DNA from: Bradyrhizobium lupini
Lineage (GTDB): Bacteria > Pseudomonadota > Alphaproteobacteria > Rhizobiales > Xanthobacteraceae
NCBI RefSeq assembly: GCF_040939785.1
Contig: NZ_CP162553.1
Span: 3,162,001 to 3,226,000, forward strand
Length of the DNA: 64,000 bases
Direction of reading: 5' to 3'
The notes under the pieces are model-generated. The model saw nothing but the letters and a program-made list of their open reading frames with translations. It made no database searches and was not told where the DNA came from. A program made the translations under genes and the position numbers. Shown here in pieces: positions 48,284 through 57,611 of the stretch. Numbering within the stretch: position 1 is the first letter of the stretch; the number at the start of each line of letters is the position of its first letter.

Positions 48284-50077
48284 TTAAACCCCAGCCACCG
48301 AGCTCCACAGATCCGCCAGCTTGCGCCGCAGGACCTGCCTGCGCGTCAGCGGCGCGGGCGTTTCCTCGTCTTCCGGCAGGCGCAGGCCGACGACGTTGAC
48401 TCGGCCACCGGAGATGGAGCGCGCCACGAGCACGATCGGATCCAGCACGAGCTCCGCGCCCTCTTTCGGCGCGCGGTCGAGATGGACGTCGAAATAATCA
48501 GCGAGCGTGTGCCCGCGCTCGTCCTCGCCGACCTCCACGCCGTAGATCTCCGCGAGCTCGGCGAGCGTGTGCTCGCCGGAGACCATGAAGTCGCCCAGCA
48601 GATGCGGGTCCGGCGCTGAGCTCGGCTGCATGTCGACGAAGAAGCGGTCAAGCGATTCGGCCTTTTCCGGCGGCGCCAGCAGATAGATGTAATCGCCGGG
48701 CGCGATCGGCTCGGCTTCCGCCGGCGTCAAAATGTTCTCCTTGCGGATCACCAGCGTCGGCTTCGACCAGGACGGGATCAGGCCGCGGCGAAAATACAGG
48801 CTCTTGGACCGCACCGGATAGCCGACGAGCTGCTGCTCGAGCTGGCCGGGCAAGTCCAATTCGACACGGCGCGGGCCGCGTTCGGCGCGCGGCAGCGCCA
48901 CGTGCAGCTTGCGCGCGGCCGGCCCCAGGGTCCAGCCTTGCAGGAGGAGCGAGATGATGACGACGACGAAGGCGACGTCGAAATAGAGATAGGCCTTCGA
49001 CAGCCCGACCAGCATCGGGATCGAGGCCAGGAAGATCGCGACCGCGCCGCGCAGGCCGGTCCAGGCGATGAAGATCTTTTCGCGCCAGTTGAAGCGGAAC
49101 GGCGCCAGGCAGACGAACACGGCGATCGGCCGCGCCAGCAGCATCAGGACGAATGCGATCCCGACCGCCGGCAGCACGCTGCCGCCGAGCCGGCTCGGCG
49201 AGACCAGCAGGCCGAGCAGGACGAACATCACGATCTGCGCCAGCCAGGTCGCGGCGTCCAGGAAGGCCACCACCGAATTATGCGCGCGGGTCGGGCGGTT
49301 GCCGATGATGATCCCGGCGAGATAGACCGCGAGGAAGCCTGAGGCATGCATGATCTGCGAGCCGCCGAAGATGACGAGCGCGGCGGTGGTGACAAACGGC
49401 GCATGGAGGCCCTGCGGCAGCGCGACCTTATTGAGCGCGATGACGACCAGACGCCCGCCGATCACCCCGACGACGGCGCCCAGCACGGCCTCCTGGGCGA
49501 ACTCCATCAGCACATGCGCGGCCGTGCCTGTTCCCAGCGAGATGTACTCGACCAGCATCAGGGTCAGGAAGATCGCGAAGGGATCGTTGGTGCCGGATTC
49601 CACCTCCAGCGTCGCGCCGACGCGCGGGCGCAGGCGCAGGCCCTGGGTATGCACCAGCAGGAACACTGCGGCCGCGTCAGTCGAGGCCACCACGGCGCCG
49701 ACCAGCAGCGACTCCGTCCAGTTGAGGTCGAGCGCATATTTCGCGAACGGCGCCGTGATCAGCGAGGTCAGCAGCACGCCGACGGTCGCGAGCACCATGG
49801 AAGGCGCGAGCACGGTGCGGATGCTGGCAAAGCGGGTCCGCAAGCCGCCGTCGAACAGAATCAGGGCGAGCGCGACCGAGCCGACCAGATAGGTGGTTCG
49901 GACGTCGTCGAACTGCAGCTGTCCGGGACCGGAATCGCCCGCGAGCATGCCGATCGCGAGGAAGACGAGCAGAAGGGGCGCGCCGAAGCGCAGCGCAAGC
50001 AGGCTTGACAGGATCCCGGCCAACACCAGGACGGCACCGAGCAATATGGCGAGGCTGACACTGTCGAGGGAAGCCAT
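48284..50077 (-). CDS. CPA1 potassium/proton antiporter (NhaP2/CvrA type)
   Basis: A 597-residue protein. The membrane part (1-390) has about 12 segments, including VASTDAAAVFLL with the transport aspartate and ESGTNDPFAIFL. The C-terminal cytoplasmic part holds a TrkA-C domain (about 405-480) and a CorC_HlyC/transporter-associated domain (about 500-580, HTLADYFDVHLDRAP). NhaP2-type antiporters exchange K+ for H+ and help with pH and osmotic balance. ATG at 50077. It is divergent from the MscS channel, another osmotic-response gene. Confidence 0.9.
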   Translation of the reverse strand: MASLDSVSLAILLGAVLVLAGILSSLLALRFGAPLLLVFLAIGMLAGDSGPGQLQFDDVRTTYLVGSVALALILFDGGLRTRFASIRTVLAPSMVLATVGVLLTSLITAPFAKYALDLNWTESLLVGAVVASTDAAAVFLLVHTQGLRLRPRVGATLEVESGTNDPFAIFLTLMLVEYISLGTGTAAHVLMEFAQEAVLGAVVGVIGGRLVVIALNKVALPQGLHAPFVTTAALVIFGGSQIMHASGFLAVYLAGIIIGNRPTRAHNSVVAFLDAATWLAQIVMFVLLGLLVSPSRLGGSVLPAVGIAFVLMLLARPIAVFVCLAPFRFNWREKIFIAWTGLRGAVAIFLASIPMLVGLSKAYLYFDVAFVVVIISLLLQGWTLGPAARKLHVALPRAERGPRRVELDLPGQLEQQLVGYPVRSKSLYFRRGLIPSWSKPTLVIRKENILTPAEAEPIAPGDYIYLLAPPEKAESLDRFFVDMQPSSAPDPHLLGDFMVSGEHTLAELAEIYGVEVGEDERGHTLADYFDVHLDRAPKEGAELVLDPIVLVARSISGGRVNVVGLRLPEDEETPAPLTRRQVLRRKLADLWSSVAGV

Positions 50078-50294
50078 CCACCTTCCGGGTACGAAATCGC
50101 TGGAATTGCATCCTTATCGTCGGCGGACTCCCACGCCAACCCATTTTCTCCCGCTCGCGGCAATCTGCCCGTATTTTGCGGCCTTAACGCACTTCACTTG
50201 GCGGTGTATCGGTGGTCCGGCCGCGCCCTTTGTGGGATTCTCCGGCGCGCTCGAATCAACGCCTCCCGCCCGCTCCCCGACGAGACCGATAGAC

Positions 50295-51605
50295 ATGGAC
50301 CTCAAAGACTTCATGGAGTTCGTGCAGACCACCGCGCGCAGCGTCGGGGCGGAAATCTCCTCGCCCTGGTTCTACCTGCAATTCGGGCTCATTCTGGCCG
50401 CGGCCGGCATCGCCTATGCCGCGGAAGCCGCCGTTCGCAGCCGCGTCGACATGACCTCGCTGGCGATGCGCTGGCCGCTGCCGCTCCGGCACTTCGTCCG
50501 GGTGATGGTCTCCAGCGCCTCGACGGCGGTTTTCACCCTGCTCGTGATCGTCTCCCGCGTGGTCATGTACCACGCGACCTGGCCGAGCCGCAGCTATCTC
50601 CTGATGGTCGCCGCCAAGCTGGGGCTGGCCTGGCTCGCGATCCGGCTCTTGACCTCGGTGCTGCGCAACGCCTTCATCGTCAAGCTGGTGTCGATCACGG
50701 CCTGGTTCGTCGCGGCGCTCTCGATCCTCGGCCAGCTCGATGCGACGGTCGACCTGCTCGACTCTTTCGCCATCGTGCTCGGCGGCCTGCGGCTGACGCC
50801 GTTGCTCGTGATCAAGGCGGGTGCGCTGCTGCTCATCGCGCTCTGGCTCACCAACATCGCCAGCAATTTCGCCGAGAGCCGGATCAACTCGACCACAGAT
50901 CTGACGCCATCGGTGCAGGTGCTGCTGGTCAAGATCATCCGCATCGGCCTGCTTGCGGTCGCGATCGTGATCGCGCTCGGCACGGTCGGCATCGATCTCT
51001 CGGCGCTCGCGGTGTTCTCCGGCGCGGTCGGCGTTGGCATCGGTATCGGCCTGCAGAAGATCGTCGCCAATTTCATCTCGGGGATCATCCTGCTCGCCGA
51101 CAAATCGGTGAAGCCCGGTGATCTCGTCACCATCGGCGACAACACCGGGCGGATCAGCGCGATGAAGACGCGCTATATTTCCGTCGCCGCCGGCGATGGC
51201 CGCGAATTCCTGGTGCCGAACGAGGATCTGGTGACGCAGAAGGTCGTCAACTGGACCTACACCGACAAGAACACGCTGGTGAAGATCGCCTTCGGCACCA
51301 ATTACGACGCCGACCCGCGGCTGGTCTGCAAGCTCGCCGCCGAGACCGCGGCCGCTCACCCGCGCGCGCAGAAGGGCAAGCCGCCGAATTCCATCCTGAC
51401 CGAGTTCGCCGAAGCCGGGATGAAGTTCTCGCTCACCTTCTGGATTGCCGACCCCGACGGCATGGACAACGTCAAGAGCGACGTGATGCTGGCGCTGTGG
51501 GACGCCTTCAAGCGCGAAGGCATCCGGGTTCCCTACCCGGTTCGCGAAATCCGCGTCCGCGGCGGCGCCCTGCCGGTGGAAACCATCATGGAAGTCCCGA
51601 ATTAG
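50295..51605 (+). CDS. Mechanosensitive ion channel family protein (MscS)
   Basis: A 436-residue inner-membrane protein. Four to five TM segments precede the MscS core. The pore helix is GAVGVGIGIGLQKIVANF, followed by the beta domain (SVKPGDLVTIGDNTGRI, LVPNEDLVTQKVVNWTY). It opens on membrane tension to release solutes. ATG 50295 was chosen because MDLKDFMEFVQ starts the family sequence; the frame is open upstream. It is divergent from the K+/H+ antiporter. Confidence 0.9.
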   Translation: MDLKDFMEFVQTTARSVGAEISSPWFYLQFGLILAAAGIAYAAEAAVRSRVDMTSLAMRWPLPLRHFVRVMVSSASTAVFTLLVIVSRVVMYHATWPSRSYLLMVAAKLGLAWLAIRLLTSVLRNAFIVKLVSITAWFVAALSILGQLDATVDLLDSFAIVLGGLRLTPLLVIKAGALLLIALWLTNIASNFAESRINSTTDLTPSVQVLLVKIIRIGLLAVAIVIALGTVGIDLSALAVFSGAVGVGIGIGLQKIVANFISGIILLADKSVKPGDLVTIGDNTGRISAMKTRYISVAAGDGREFLVPNEDLVTQKVVNWTYTDKNTLVKIAFGTNYDADPRLVCKLAAETAAAHPRAQKGKPPNSILTEFAEAGMKFSLTFWIADPDGMDNVKSDVMLALWDAFKREGIRVPYPVREIRVRGGALPVETIMEVPN

Positions 51606-51726
51606 GCCCGCTTTCAGGCGCAAGGCAGGGCAGGCCTGACTTGCATGAAGGCGCGCAATCATTAAATTGGGCGCGAAATCAAGCCTTTCCGCCGATATCG
51701 AGCCCACCCCAGAAGATTGCGCCCGC

Positions 51727-52545
51727 ATGAGCTACGTCGAAGCTACCGATACCTCGCTCCGCAAGACCGGGCAGATCAAGCTGCATGGACCAAGCGCCTT
51801 TGCCGGCATGCGCAAGGCGGGAGCGCTGGTGGCGAAGTGCCTCGACGAGCTCACCGACATCGTCGGGCCCGGCGTTCCGACCGACCGCATCGACCAGTTC
51901 GTCCGCGACTTCGCGTTCAGCAACAATGCCTATCCGGCGACGCTGATGTATCGCGGCTACCGCTATTCAACCTGCACCTCGCTCAACCACGTGGTCTGCC
52001 ACGGCATGCCCGGCGACCGTCCGCTGAAAGAGGGCGACATCGTCAACATCGACGTCACCTTCATCGTCGACGGCTGGTACGGTGATTCCAGCCGGATGTA
52101 TGCAGTCGGCCCGATCGCACGCAAGGCGGAGCGGCTGATCGAGGTGACCTATGAGGCCATGATGCGCGGCATCGCCGCGGTGAAGCCCGGCGCCACCACC
52201 GGCGACATCGGCCACGCCATCCAGAGTTTCGTCGAGCCGCAAGCCATGAGCGTGGTGCGCGATTTCTGCGGCCATGGCCTCGGGCGCATGTTCCACGACG
52301 AGCCGAACATCATCCATATCGGCCGGCCCGGCGAGGGCGTGCAGCTCAAGCCCGGCATGTTCTTCACAATCGAGCCGATGATCAATCTCGGCAAGCCGCA
52401 TGTGAAGATCCTCTCCGACGGCTGGACCGCCGTGACTCGCGACCGCTCGCTATCGGCGCAGTTCGAGCATTCGGTAGGCGTCACCGCCACCGGCGTCGAG
52501 ATTTTCACGCTGTCGGAGCGGCACGGCGAGAAGCAGATCGGGTGA
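51727..52545 (+). CDS. map: Methionine aminopeptidase, type I
   Basis: A 272-residue enzyme that removes the initiator Met. Metal ligands are in NIDVTFIVDGWYGDSS (two Asp), GHGLGRMFH (His), FTIEP (Glu) and QFEHSVGV (Glu). The substrate-site His is in NHVVCHGMPG. The N-terminal extension of about 20 residues is usual in alphaproteobacteria. The start at 51727 (MSYVEATD) is followed by radC about 100 bases downstream, a common neighbour. Confidence 0.95.
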   Translation: MSYVEATDTSLRKTGQIKLHGPSAFAGMRKAGALVAKCLDELTDIVGPGVPTDRIDQFVRDFAFSNNAYPATLMYRGYRYSTCTSLNHVVCHGMPGDRPLKEGDIVNIDVTFIVDGWYGDSSRMYAVGPIARKAERLIEVTYEAMMRGIAAVKPGATTGDIGHAIQSFVEPQAMSVVRDFCGHGLGRMFHDEPNIIHIGRPGEGVQLKPGMFFTIEPMINLGKPHVKILSDGWTAVTRDRSLSAQFEHSVGVTATGVEIFTLSERHGEKQIG

Positions 52546-52646
52546 TCCCGGCGGCTGACGTTCGCATTCGCCGGCTGGCGTGAAACGGATTTGCCGCCGC
52601 AATTGACGGTTGCAAAAACGGTTATCCGCGGCAATGCTGGCGGCCG

Positions 52647-53360
52647 ATGCCCGCCAAGACCGACCACGACAAGAGCAAGCCCGAAGAAGCGCCGCACTAT
52701 CTCGGCCATCGCGAACGGCTGCGCGAGCGCTTCTACAGCGCGGGTGCGGACGCGCTCAGCGACTACGAGCTGCTGGAGATGGCACTGTTTTCGGCGCTGC
52801 CGCGGCGTGACACCAAGCCGCTGGCGAAGTCGCTGATCAAAATTTTTGGCTCGTTCGCCGAGGTCGTGCACGCGCCGGTGGCGCGCCTGCGCGAGGTAGA
52901 CGGTGTCGGCGAGTCCGCGATCCACCAGCTCAAGCTGCTCGCGGCGGCGGCGCATCGCGTCGCCAAGGGCGGGGTCAACAGCCGCAACGCGCTGTCGTCC
53001 TGGAACGAAGTGATCGACTATTGCCGCACCAGCATGGCGTTCGCCGACAAAGAGCAGTTTCGCCTGCTGTTCCTCGACAAGCGCAACCAGCTCATCGCCG
53101 ACGAGGTGCAGCAGACCGGCACCGTCGATCACACCCCGGTCTATCCGCGAGAGGTGATCAAGCGCGCGCTGGAATTGTCCGCGACCGCGCTGATCCTGGT
53201 GCACAACCACCCCTCAGGCGATCCCTCGCCCTCGCAGGCCGACATCCAGATGACCAAGGCGATCATCGACATCGCAAAACCGCTCGGCATCGCCGTGCAC
53301 GACCACATCATCGTCGGCAAGAGCGGGCATGCGAGTTTGCGCGGGATGCGGCTGATCTAG
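52647..53360 (+). CDS. radC: RadC family JAB-domain protein
   Basis: A 237-residue protein. The N-terminal UPF0758 helix-hairpin-helix part contains [18 protein letters not shown]. The C-terminal JAMM metalloprotease-like domain contains [15 protein letters not shown] and [12 protein letters not shown]. Despite the name, a role in recombination is not supported for RadC in general, and its substrate is unknown. Its stop overlaps the stop of the convergent glycine-zipper gene by four bases. Confidence 0.93.
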   Translation: MPAKTDHDKSKPEEAPHYLGHRERLRERFYSAGADALSDYELLEMALFSALPRRDTKPLAKSLIKIFGSFAEVVHAPVARLREVDGVGESAIHQLKLLAAAAHRVAKGGVNSRNALSSWNEVIDYCRTSMAFADKEQFRLLFLDKRNQLIADEVQQTGTVDHTPVYPREVIKRALELSATALILVHNHPSGDPSPSQADIQMTKAIIDIAKPLGIAVHDHIIVGKSGHASLRGMRLI

Positions 53361-53677
53361 TAGCAATATCGCGGATCGACCGGGACATAGGAGCCGTCCC
53401 GGCGCTGCGCGTAGCAGCCGCGCTGATAGGCGTAATAGCCGGAGCGGCGGCGTTCGCCCTCGGAGGCGATCGCAGCGCCCGTGCCGGCACCGACGACGGC
53501 GCCGATGGCGGCGCCGCGGCCTCCGCCGATGGCGCCACCCACGATCGCTCCACCGACGCCACCGAGGATGGCACCGCCAATGGCGTCCTGCGCCGCCGCC
53601 TCATGAGCCGGCATCGCGATCACGACCGCCAGACATGCCGCGATAGCGAAACTTCCAATGCGAAGACCTCGAAGCAT
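53357..53677 (-). CDS. Small exported glycine-zipper protein
   Basis: A 106-residue protein with a signal peptide (to about residue 29, EAAAQ) and a glycine-zipper stretch ([19 protein letters not shown], then [16 protein letters not shown]) that should insert into or pack against a membrane. It ends with Tyr/Arg/Cys-rich sequence. Similar proteins are outer-membrane or periplasmic in alphaproteobacteria. ATG at 53677. The function is unknown. Confidence 0.8.
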   Translation of the reverse strand: MLRGLRIGSFAIAACLAVVIAMPAHEAAAQDAIGGAILGGVGGAIVGGAIGGGRGAAIGAVVGAGTGAAIASEGERRRSGYYAYQRGCYAQRRDGSYVPVDPRYCY

Positions 53678-53840
53678 GCTCGCCCTCCCCTGTGGTCAGA
53701 CGAGTCATAGCGCCGCAGCCGGATTCGGACCAGAAAAATCACCATTTCGGGACCCGGCGCGTCACGCTATGGCGTCGGAGGCTCGGATCGAAGGCGGCTC
53801 AGACCATGGCGCATGCGCAGCACGGGCCGGCCGCTTCATC

Positions 53841-54215
53841 TCATGCATCGACCCAGCGCTGCACGGCCTCGGCGGTGTCGGCTGGAGTGGTGTTGAAGCA
53901 GATCGCGGCGTCGGGCGCCAGGCGGTGGACGAGGTTGAGCACCTTCTCGAACAGCAGCAGACGCTCCCGAGGCTCGCGCAGCCCCGCGCCGATCACGATG
54001 CAGTCGAAATTCTCCTCGCGCAACGCTACCGTGACGGCGGCTTCCGCCGCGGCATCGAGATCGATCAGGCAACTCGTGACCTCGTAACCGAGATCGCGCA
54101 GGCGCAGCAGCTGCGCATCGATATAGTTGCGCACGAGCTCCGGCGTGAGCTGCGGGAATGCGCTGTAGTCCGCGTTGCCGGGTTCGATGCCGATCGCGAG
54201 GACGCGCGTGGTCAT
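53841..54215 (-). CDS. Hypothetical protein with Rossmann-like pattern
   Basis: A 124-residue soluble protein. The alternation of beta strands and helices (TTRVLAIGIEP, YEVTSCLIDLD, FDCIVIGAGLREP) suggests a Rossmann-type or USP-like fold; no known family was identified. ATG at 54215 has AGGAGTCCAAC upstream. An EcfG-type promoter (17-base spacer) lies 33 bases before the start, so stress induction is likely. Confidence 0.75.
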   Translation of the reverse strand: MTTRVLAIGIEPGNADYSAFPQLTPELVRNYIDAQLLRLRDLGYEVTSCLIDLDAAAEAAVTVALREENFDCIVIGAGLREPRERLLLFEKVLNLVHRLAPDAAICFNTTPADTAEAVQRWVDA

Positions 54216-54248
54216 GTTGGACTCCTGGCCAGACTGCCTCGCGTCGCT

Positions 54249-54274
54249 AACGGGGCAGCGGCCCTGCCGGTTCC
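54249..54274 (-). promoter_or_regulatory. EcfG-type general stress promoter
   Basis: Minus strand: GGAAC (54274-54270), 17 bases, CGTT (54252-54249). This fits the permitted spacer range of the EcfG consensus. It lies 33 bases before the ATG of the hypothetical gene at 53841-54215. Confidence 0.65.
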
Positions 54275-54467
54275 GTCGCGGACCGCCGCCCTGATCCCGG
54301 TCCTGCCGCTCATTTTCCCGGCGAGGTTGTAACCCACTTCACACGCGGCGCCCCGGCGGCCTGCCAGACTTGCAGGAGATCACGCTGGCCTCACGCCCTG
54401 ATCACGGCACCTGGTTCATTTCGACTGACGCGCAGTTGCGAAAACTCATTCATTGCGGGAGCGGAAA

Positions 54468-55862
54468 ATGATTTCATTCGAGAGTCTGAAAAGCGAATAC
54501 GAGCGTAATTGGGCCAATCTCGAGATCCGGCCTTCGCGCCTCTCCGACGCGAACGCGATCGCGCGCAAAGCCATCAACGGCAAGGCGACCTATCAGCAGA
54601 TCGAGCGGTTGACCGGCGTGCCCTGGTATTTCGCTGCCCTCTGCCACTACCGCGAATCCAATTTCGATTTCGACACCTATCTCGGCAACGGGGAAACGCT
54701 CCATCGCGCGACGACGCTCGTTCCGAAAGGACGCGGTCCGTTTGCCACGTTCGTGGACGGCGCCGTGGACGCCTTCAGAATCGAGAATTTTGTCGGCGCT
54801 CACGACTGGGGGATCGCGCGGATTCTGTTCCGGCTCGAAGCGTTCAACGGCTTCGGCTATCACGCCAAGGGCTGCAACTCGCCCTATCTCTATGGCGGTT
54901 CGACGCTGTATGGCCCGCCCGAGGCAAGGGCCGGAAAATTCGTCCGCGATCATGTGTTCGATTCGAACCACGTCGATTCCCAGCTCGGCACCGCGGTGAT
55001 CCTGCATGCGATGATGTCGCTGGATTCCTCGATCACCCTCGACGGCAGCCCGCAATTCGCAAGCCGCGCCGAGCCGGAGGACGACGCGGCGTCGACGATC
55101 GTCCTCATGCAGCAGGCGCTCAACAAGCTCGGCGCCAATCCGCCGCTCGCGGAGGACGGCATCAGCGGGCCGAAGACCAGGGCCGCGGTCTCGCAGTTTC
55201 AGCAGCAGAACGGCCTGAGAGATACCGGACTTCTCGACGGCGCCACCGTCGGCGCCCTCACGCGCGCGGCGCAGTCGGGCCCCACCGGACCGACCGGCGA
55301 TGTCTCCCGGATCATGAAGCGGCTGGAGGACCTCGCGCAATTGCTGCGGCCGCCGGTCGGCGGTGTGACGCCGGCAACGACGACATCGGGCAATACGCTG
55401 CCCGCCACCAATGATCCGATCAGCCTGTTCGAACGGCTCTTTTCCCTCGTCAACAAGTCAGCCCCCATGCCAGGACCAGTCACCCTCACCCCAACCAGCC
55501 CCGCTCCCGTCGACCAGTTGAAGCAGGTCGTCGACCTGCTCGGCACCTTGCTCAACCGGGACGGCAAGCCCGTCCTCGGCCAGGTCAATGGCGCGCTCGG
55601 CGAGACCATCGGCAAGATGCTCGACGGCAAGAAGACTGCGCTCGGCATCGGCGGCTCGCTGATCACGGCGCTGCTGTCGTCGGTGACGGCGAGCCCCAAT
55701 GCGGGAGGCCTTGCCGGGTTGCTCGGGACGCTCGTGTCGGCGGTGCCGGGCCTCGGCCAGTTCGCGATGCCGATCTCGCTGGCGCTCACAGCCTGGGGCG
55801 TGCTCGGCAAGATGGAGAAGTGGGCCCAAGGCACAGCGCCGCCGCCCAAGCCGACGACGTAG
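54468..55862 (+). CDS. Orphan endolysin-like protein with peptidoglycan-binding domain and hydrophobic tail
   Basis: A 464-residue protein without signal peptide. The N-terminal domain (about 1-200) has a lysozyme-like glutamate context (ALCHYRESNFDFDTYLGNGE), as in phage-type muramidases. A peptidoglycan-binding-1 domain (about 210-270: MQQALNKLGANP, AVSQFQQQNGL) follows. After a Pro/Thr linker comes an amphipathic to hydrophobic C-terminus (about 385-450, with several small-residue helices) that recalls holin-like tails. ATG at 54468 follows GGGAGCGGAAA. No phage genes surround it. Possible roles are domesticated cell lysis or wall remodelling; these are inference. Confidence 0.7.
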   Translation: MISFESLKSEYERNWANLEIRPSRLSDANAIARKAINGKATYQQIERLTGVPWYFAALCHYRESNFDFDTYLGNGETLHRATTLVPKGRGPFATFVDGAVDAFRIENFVGAHDWGIARILFRLEAFNGFGYHAKGCNSPYLYGGSTLYGPPEARAGKFVRDHVFDSNHVDSQLGTAVILHAMMSLDSSITLDGSPQFASRAEPEDDAASTIVLMQQALNKLGANPPLAEDGISGPKTRAAVSQFQQQNGLRDTGLLDGATVGALTRAAQSGPTGPTGDVSRIMKRLEDLAQLLRPPVGGVTPATTTSGNTLPATNDPISLFERLFSLVNKSAPMPGPVTLTPTSPAPVDQLKQVVDLLGTLLNRDGKPVLGQVNGALGETIGKMLDGKKTALGIGGSLITALLSSVTASPNAGGLAGLLGTLVSAVPGLGQFAMPISLALTAWGVLGKMEKWAQGTAPPPKPTT

Positions 55863-55869
55863 CCTGCCA

Positions 55870-55912
55870 CCATCCTTCGAGACGCCCGCCTATGGCGGGG
55901 CCCTCAGGACGA
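55870..55912. repeat. Palindromic intergenic repeat, family 5
   Basis: CATCCTTCGAGACGCCCGCC, a TAT loop, then GGCGGGGCCCTCAGGACGAG. The core CCGCC-TAT-GGCGG hairpin is clear. A degraded relative lies at 2684-2740. It lies between convergent genes. Confidence 0.7.
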
Positions 55913-55929
55913 GATTGCGTTTCGCGGCG

Positions 55930-56622
55930 CTACTGCCGCAGCATGATCAGGGGATCGGCGGTATCGGGGACGCGCCGCCATTGCGCGTTGTCGTCGGCCT
56001 CGAACTGCCAGGCCTCGCCGGCCTTCGACAGCAGGATGATCTGGCCGCGGTCTAGCCGCCATTGCGTCGGGTTGAACTGCGCGATGGCCGCATCGCATTT
56101 CGGCTTGAGGAAGACCTGGAAATTGTCCGGCCCGGCTTCCGTGTTGGTCAGCGTTAGCCCGCAGACAGGCTGGCCGTTGCCGCGCACGATCGACCAGTCG
56201 CCGATCATCTGGTCCATCGACTTCGCCATCGAGCGGGCGGCGGCGAGGTCTTGCAGGATGTAGACGCCCTCGCCCTGCCGCAGGCCCTCGAAGATGCCGG
56301 CCTCGACCTCGGTGAAGTCGATCACGGCCTCACCGCTCGCATCCTGCAAGCGGACGATGTCGAGACCCCTGACGCTCCAGGCGACGATGTCCTTGGTGAA
56401 AGGCAGCGCGGCCTTGCAGGCCGGCTCCAGCTCGAGCTTGAAGCCCTGCGCCGCGGCGTCGGCCTTGAGCGTGACGACGCAGGTCTTGCTGCGCTCGGTG
56501 GTCGAGAGCTCCCACTGCCCGGGCATCTCCTTCTTCAGGGTCGTCGTATCCTGCGCCTGCGCGATGCCGATCGCGGCCAAGCAGGCCACGACGGCGAATG
56601 TAACGACGCGAAGAACTCCCAT
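55930..56622 (-). CDS. AprI/Inh-type protease inhibitor with two inhibitor domains
   Basis: A 230-residue exported protein. The signal peptide ends GIAQAQ (about residue 23). Two AprI/Inh/Omp19-like beta-barrel domains follow (about 35-125 with MPGQWELSTT, and 140-225 with MIGDWSIVR), each with a cysteine pair (KTCVVTL...PACKAA; PVCGLTL...PKCDAA). Known members are one-domain periplasmic inhibitors of metalloproteases or lysozyme-like partners. Its ATG (56622) overlaps the preceding stop in TGATG, so it is the last gene of the ABC transporter operon, an unexpected companion. Confidence 0.82.
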   Translation of the reverse strand: MGVLRVVTFAVVACLAAIGIAQAQDTTTLKKEMPGQWELSTTERSKTCVVTLKADAAAQGFKLELEPACKAALPFTKDIVAWSVRGLDIVRLQDASGEAVIDFTEVEAGIFEGLRQGEGVYILQDLAAARSMAKSMDQMIGDWSIVRGNGQPVCGLTLTNTEAGPDNFQVFLKPKCDAAIAQFNPTQWRLDRGQIILLSKAGEAWQFEADDNAQWRRVPDTADPLIMLRQ

Positions 56623-57611
56623 CAGCGTCCCTTGAACGGCGTTTCGGCAACCGGCGTCAACGGCGCCTTGCCTGAGAACCAGGACTTGAGATTGTCGACC
56701 ACGAGCTGATCCATCGCGTTGCGCGTCACCACCGAGGCCGAGCCGATATGCGGCAGCAGCACCACGTTCTGCATGGCCTTGAGCTCGTCCGGCACGTTCG
56801 GTTCGGCCGCGAACACGTCGAGGCCGGCCGCGAGGATGGTGCCGGACTTGAGCGCCTGGACCAGCGCCGGTTCGTCGATCACCGAGCCGCGCGCAACGTT
56901 GACCAGCACCCCGCGCGGGCCGAGCGCCTTCAGCACCTCGGCGTTGATCATCTTGTTGGTCGAGGCGCCACCGGGCACGATCACCATCAGCGTGTCCACC
57001 GCCTTCGCCATCTCGATCAGGTCGGGGTAGTGCTTGTAGGAGACGTCCTTGGACGGGTTGCGGGTGTGATAGACCACCGGCACCAGCGAGGCATCGAGCC
57101 GGCGCGCGATCGCCTGTCCGATCCGGCCCATGCCGACGATGCCGACCTTGCGGTCGCGCAGCGAGCCGACGCTGAGCGGATAGTTCTGGGTCTGCCAGAG
57201 ACCGGAGCGCACATAACGGTCGGCCTTGATGAACTCGCGCACCGTGGAGATCAGAAGCCCCATCGCGACGTCGGCGACCTCCTCGGTCAGCACGTCGGGC
57301 GTATTGGTGACGATGATGTTGTGCTCGGCGGCGTATTTGGCATCGACGTGGTCGTAGCCGACGCCGAAGCTCGCCACCATCTCGATCTTGGGCAATTGCG
57401 ACAGCGAATCCCGGTCGGCGCGCACGGTGTGATAGGTCACCGCCACGCCGCGGATCTTTTCGCGGATCGCCGGCGTCAGCCGCTCGAGATCGCCCCGCGT
57501 CTCCGCCTTGTGCACGACGAAATGATCGGAAAACCCGTTCTCGAGGATCGGCCGGACCGGCCCATAAATCAGAAGGTCGATCTTTTCGGACGAAATCGAA
57601 CCGGTGGTCAT
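56622..57611 (-). CDS. D-2-hydroxyacid dehydrogenase (glyoxylate/hydroxypyruvate reductase-like)
   Basis: A 329-residue NAD(P)H-dependent reductase. The nucleotide motif GMGRIGQAIARR and the catalytic Arg (NVARGSVID), Glu (FAAEPNVP) and His (LLPHIGSAS) are intact. It resembles glyoxylate/hydroxypyruvate reductases, but 2-keto acid substrate specificity cannot be read. ATG 57611 overlaps the permease stop in TGATG. Inference: it reduces a keto acid derived from the compound imported by this operon, or detoxifies it. Confidence 0.9.
   Translation of the reverse strand: MTTGSISSEKIDLLIYGPVRPILENGFSDHFVVHKAETRGDLERLTPAIREKIRGVAVTYHTVRADRDSLSQLPKIEMVASFGVGYDHVDAKYAAEHNIIVTNTPDVLTEEVADVAMGLLISTVREFIKADRYVRSGLWQTQNYPLSVGSLRDRKVGIVGMGRIGQAIARRLDASLVPVVYHTRNPSKDVSYKHYPDLIEMAKAVDTLMVIVPGGASTNKMINAEVLKALGPRGVLVNVARGSVIDEPALVQALKSGTILAAGLDVFAAEPNVPDELKAMQNVVLLPHIGSASVVTRNAMDQLVVDNLKSWFSGKAPLTPVAETPFKGR

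Noticed and set aside
54468..55862. Prophage remnant around the endolysin-like gene
   Set aside because: Neighbours are radC, small secreted proteins and an ABC operon. No capsid, tail, portal or integrase genes were found.
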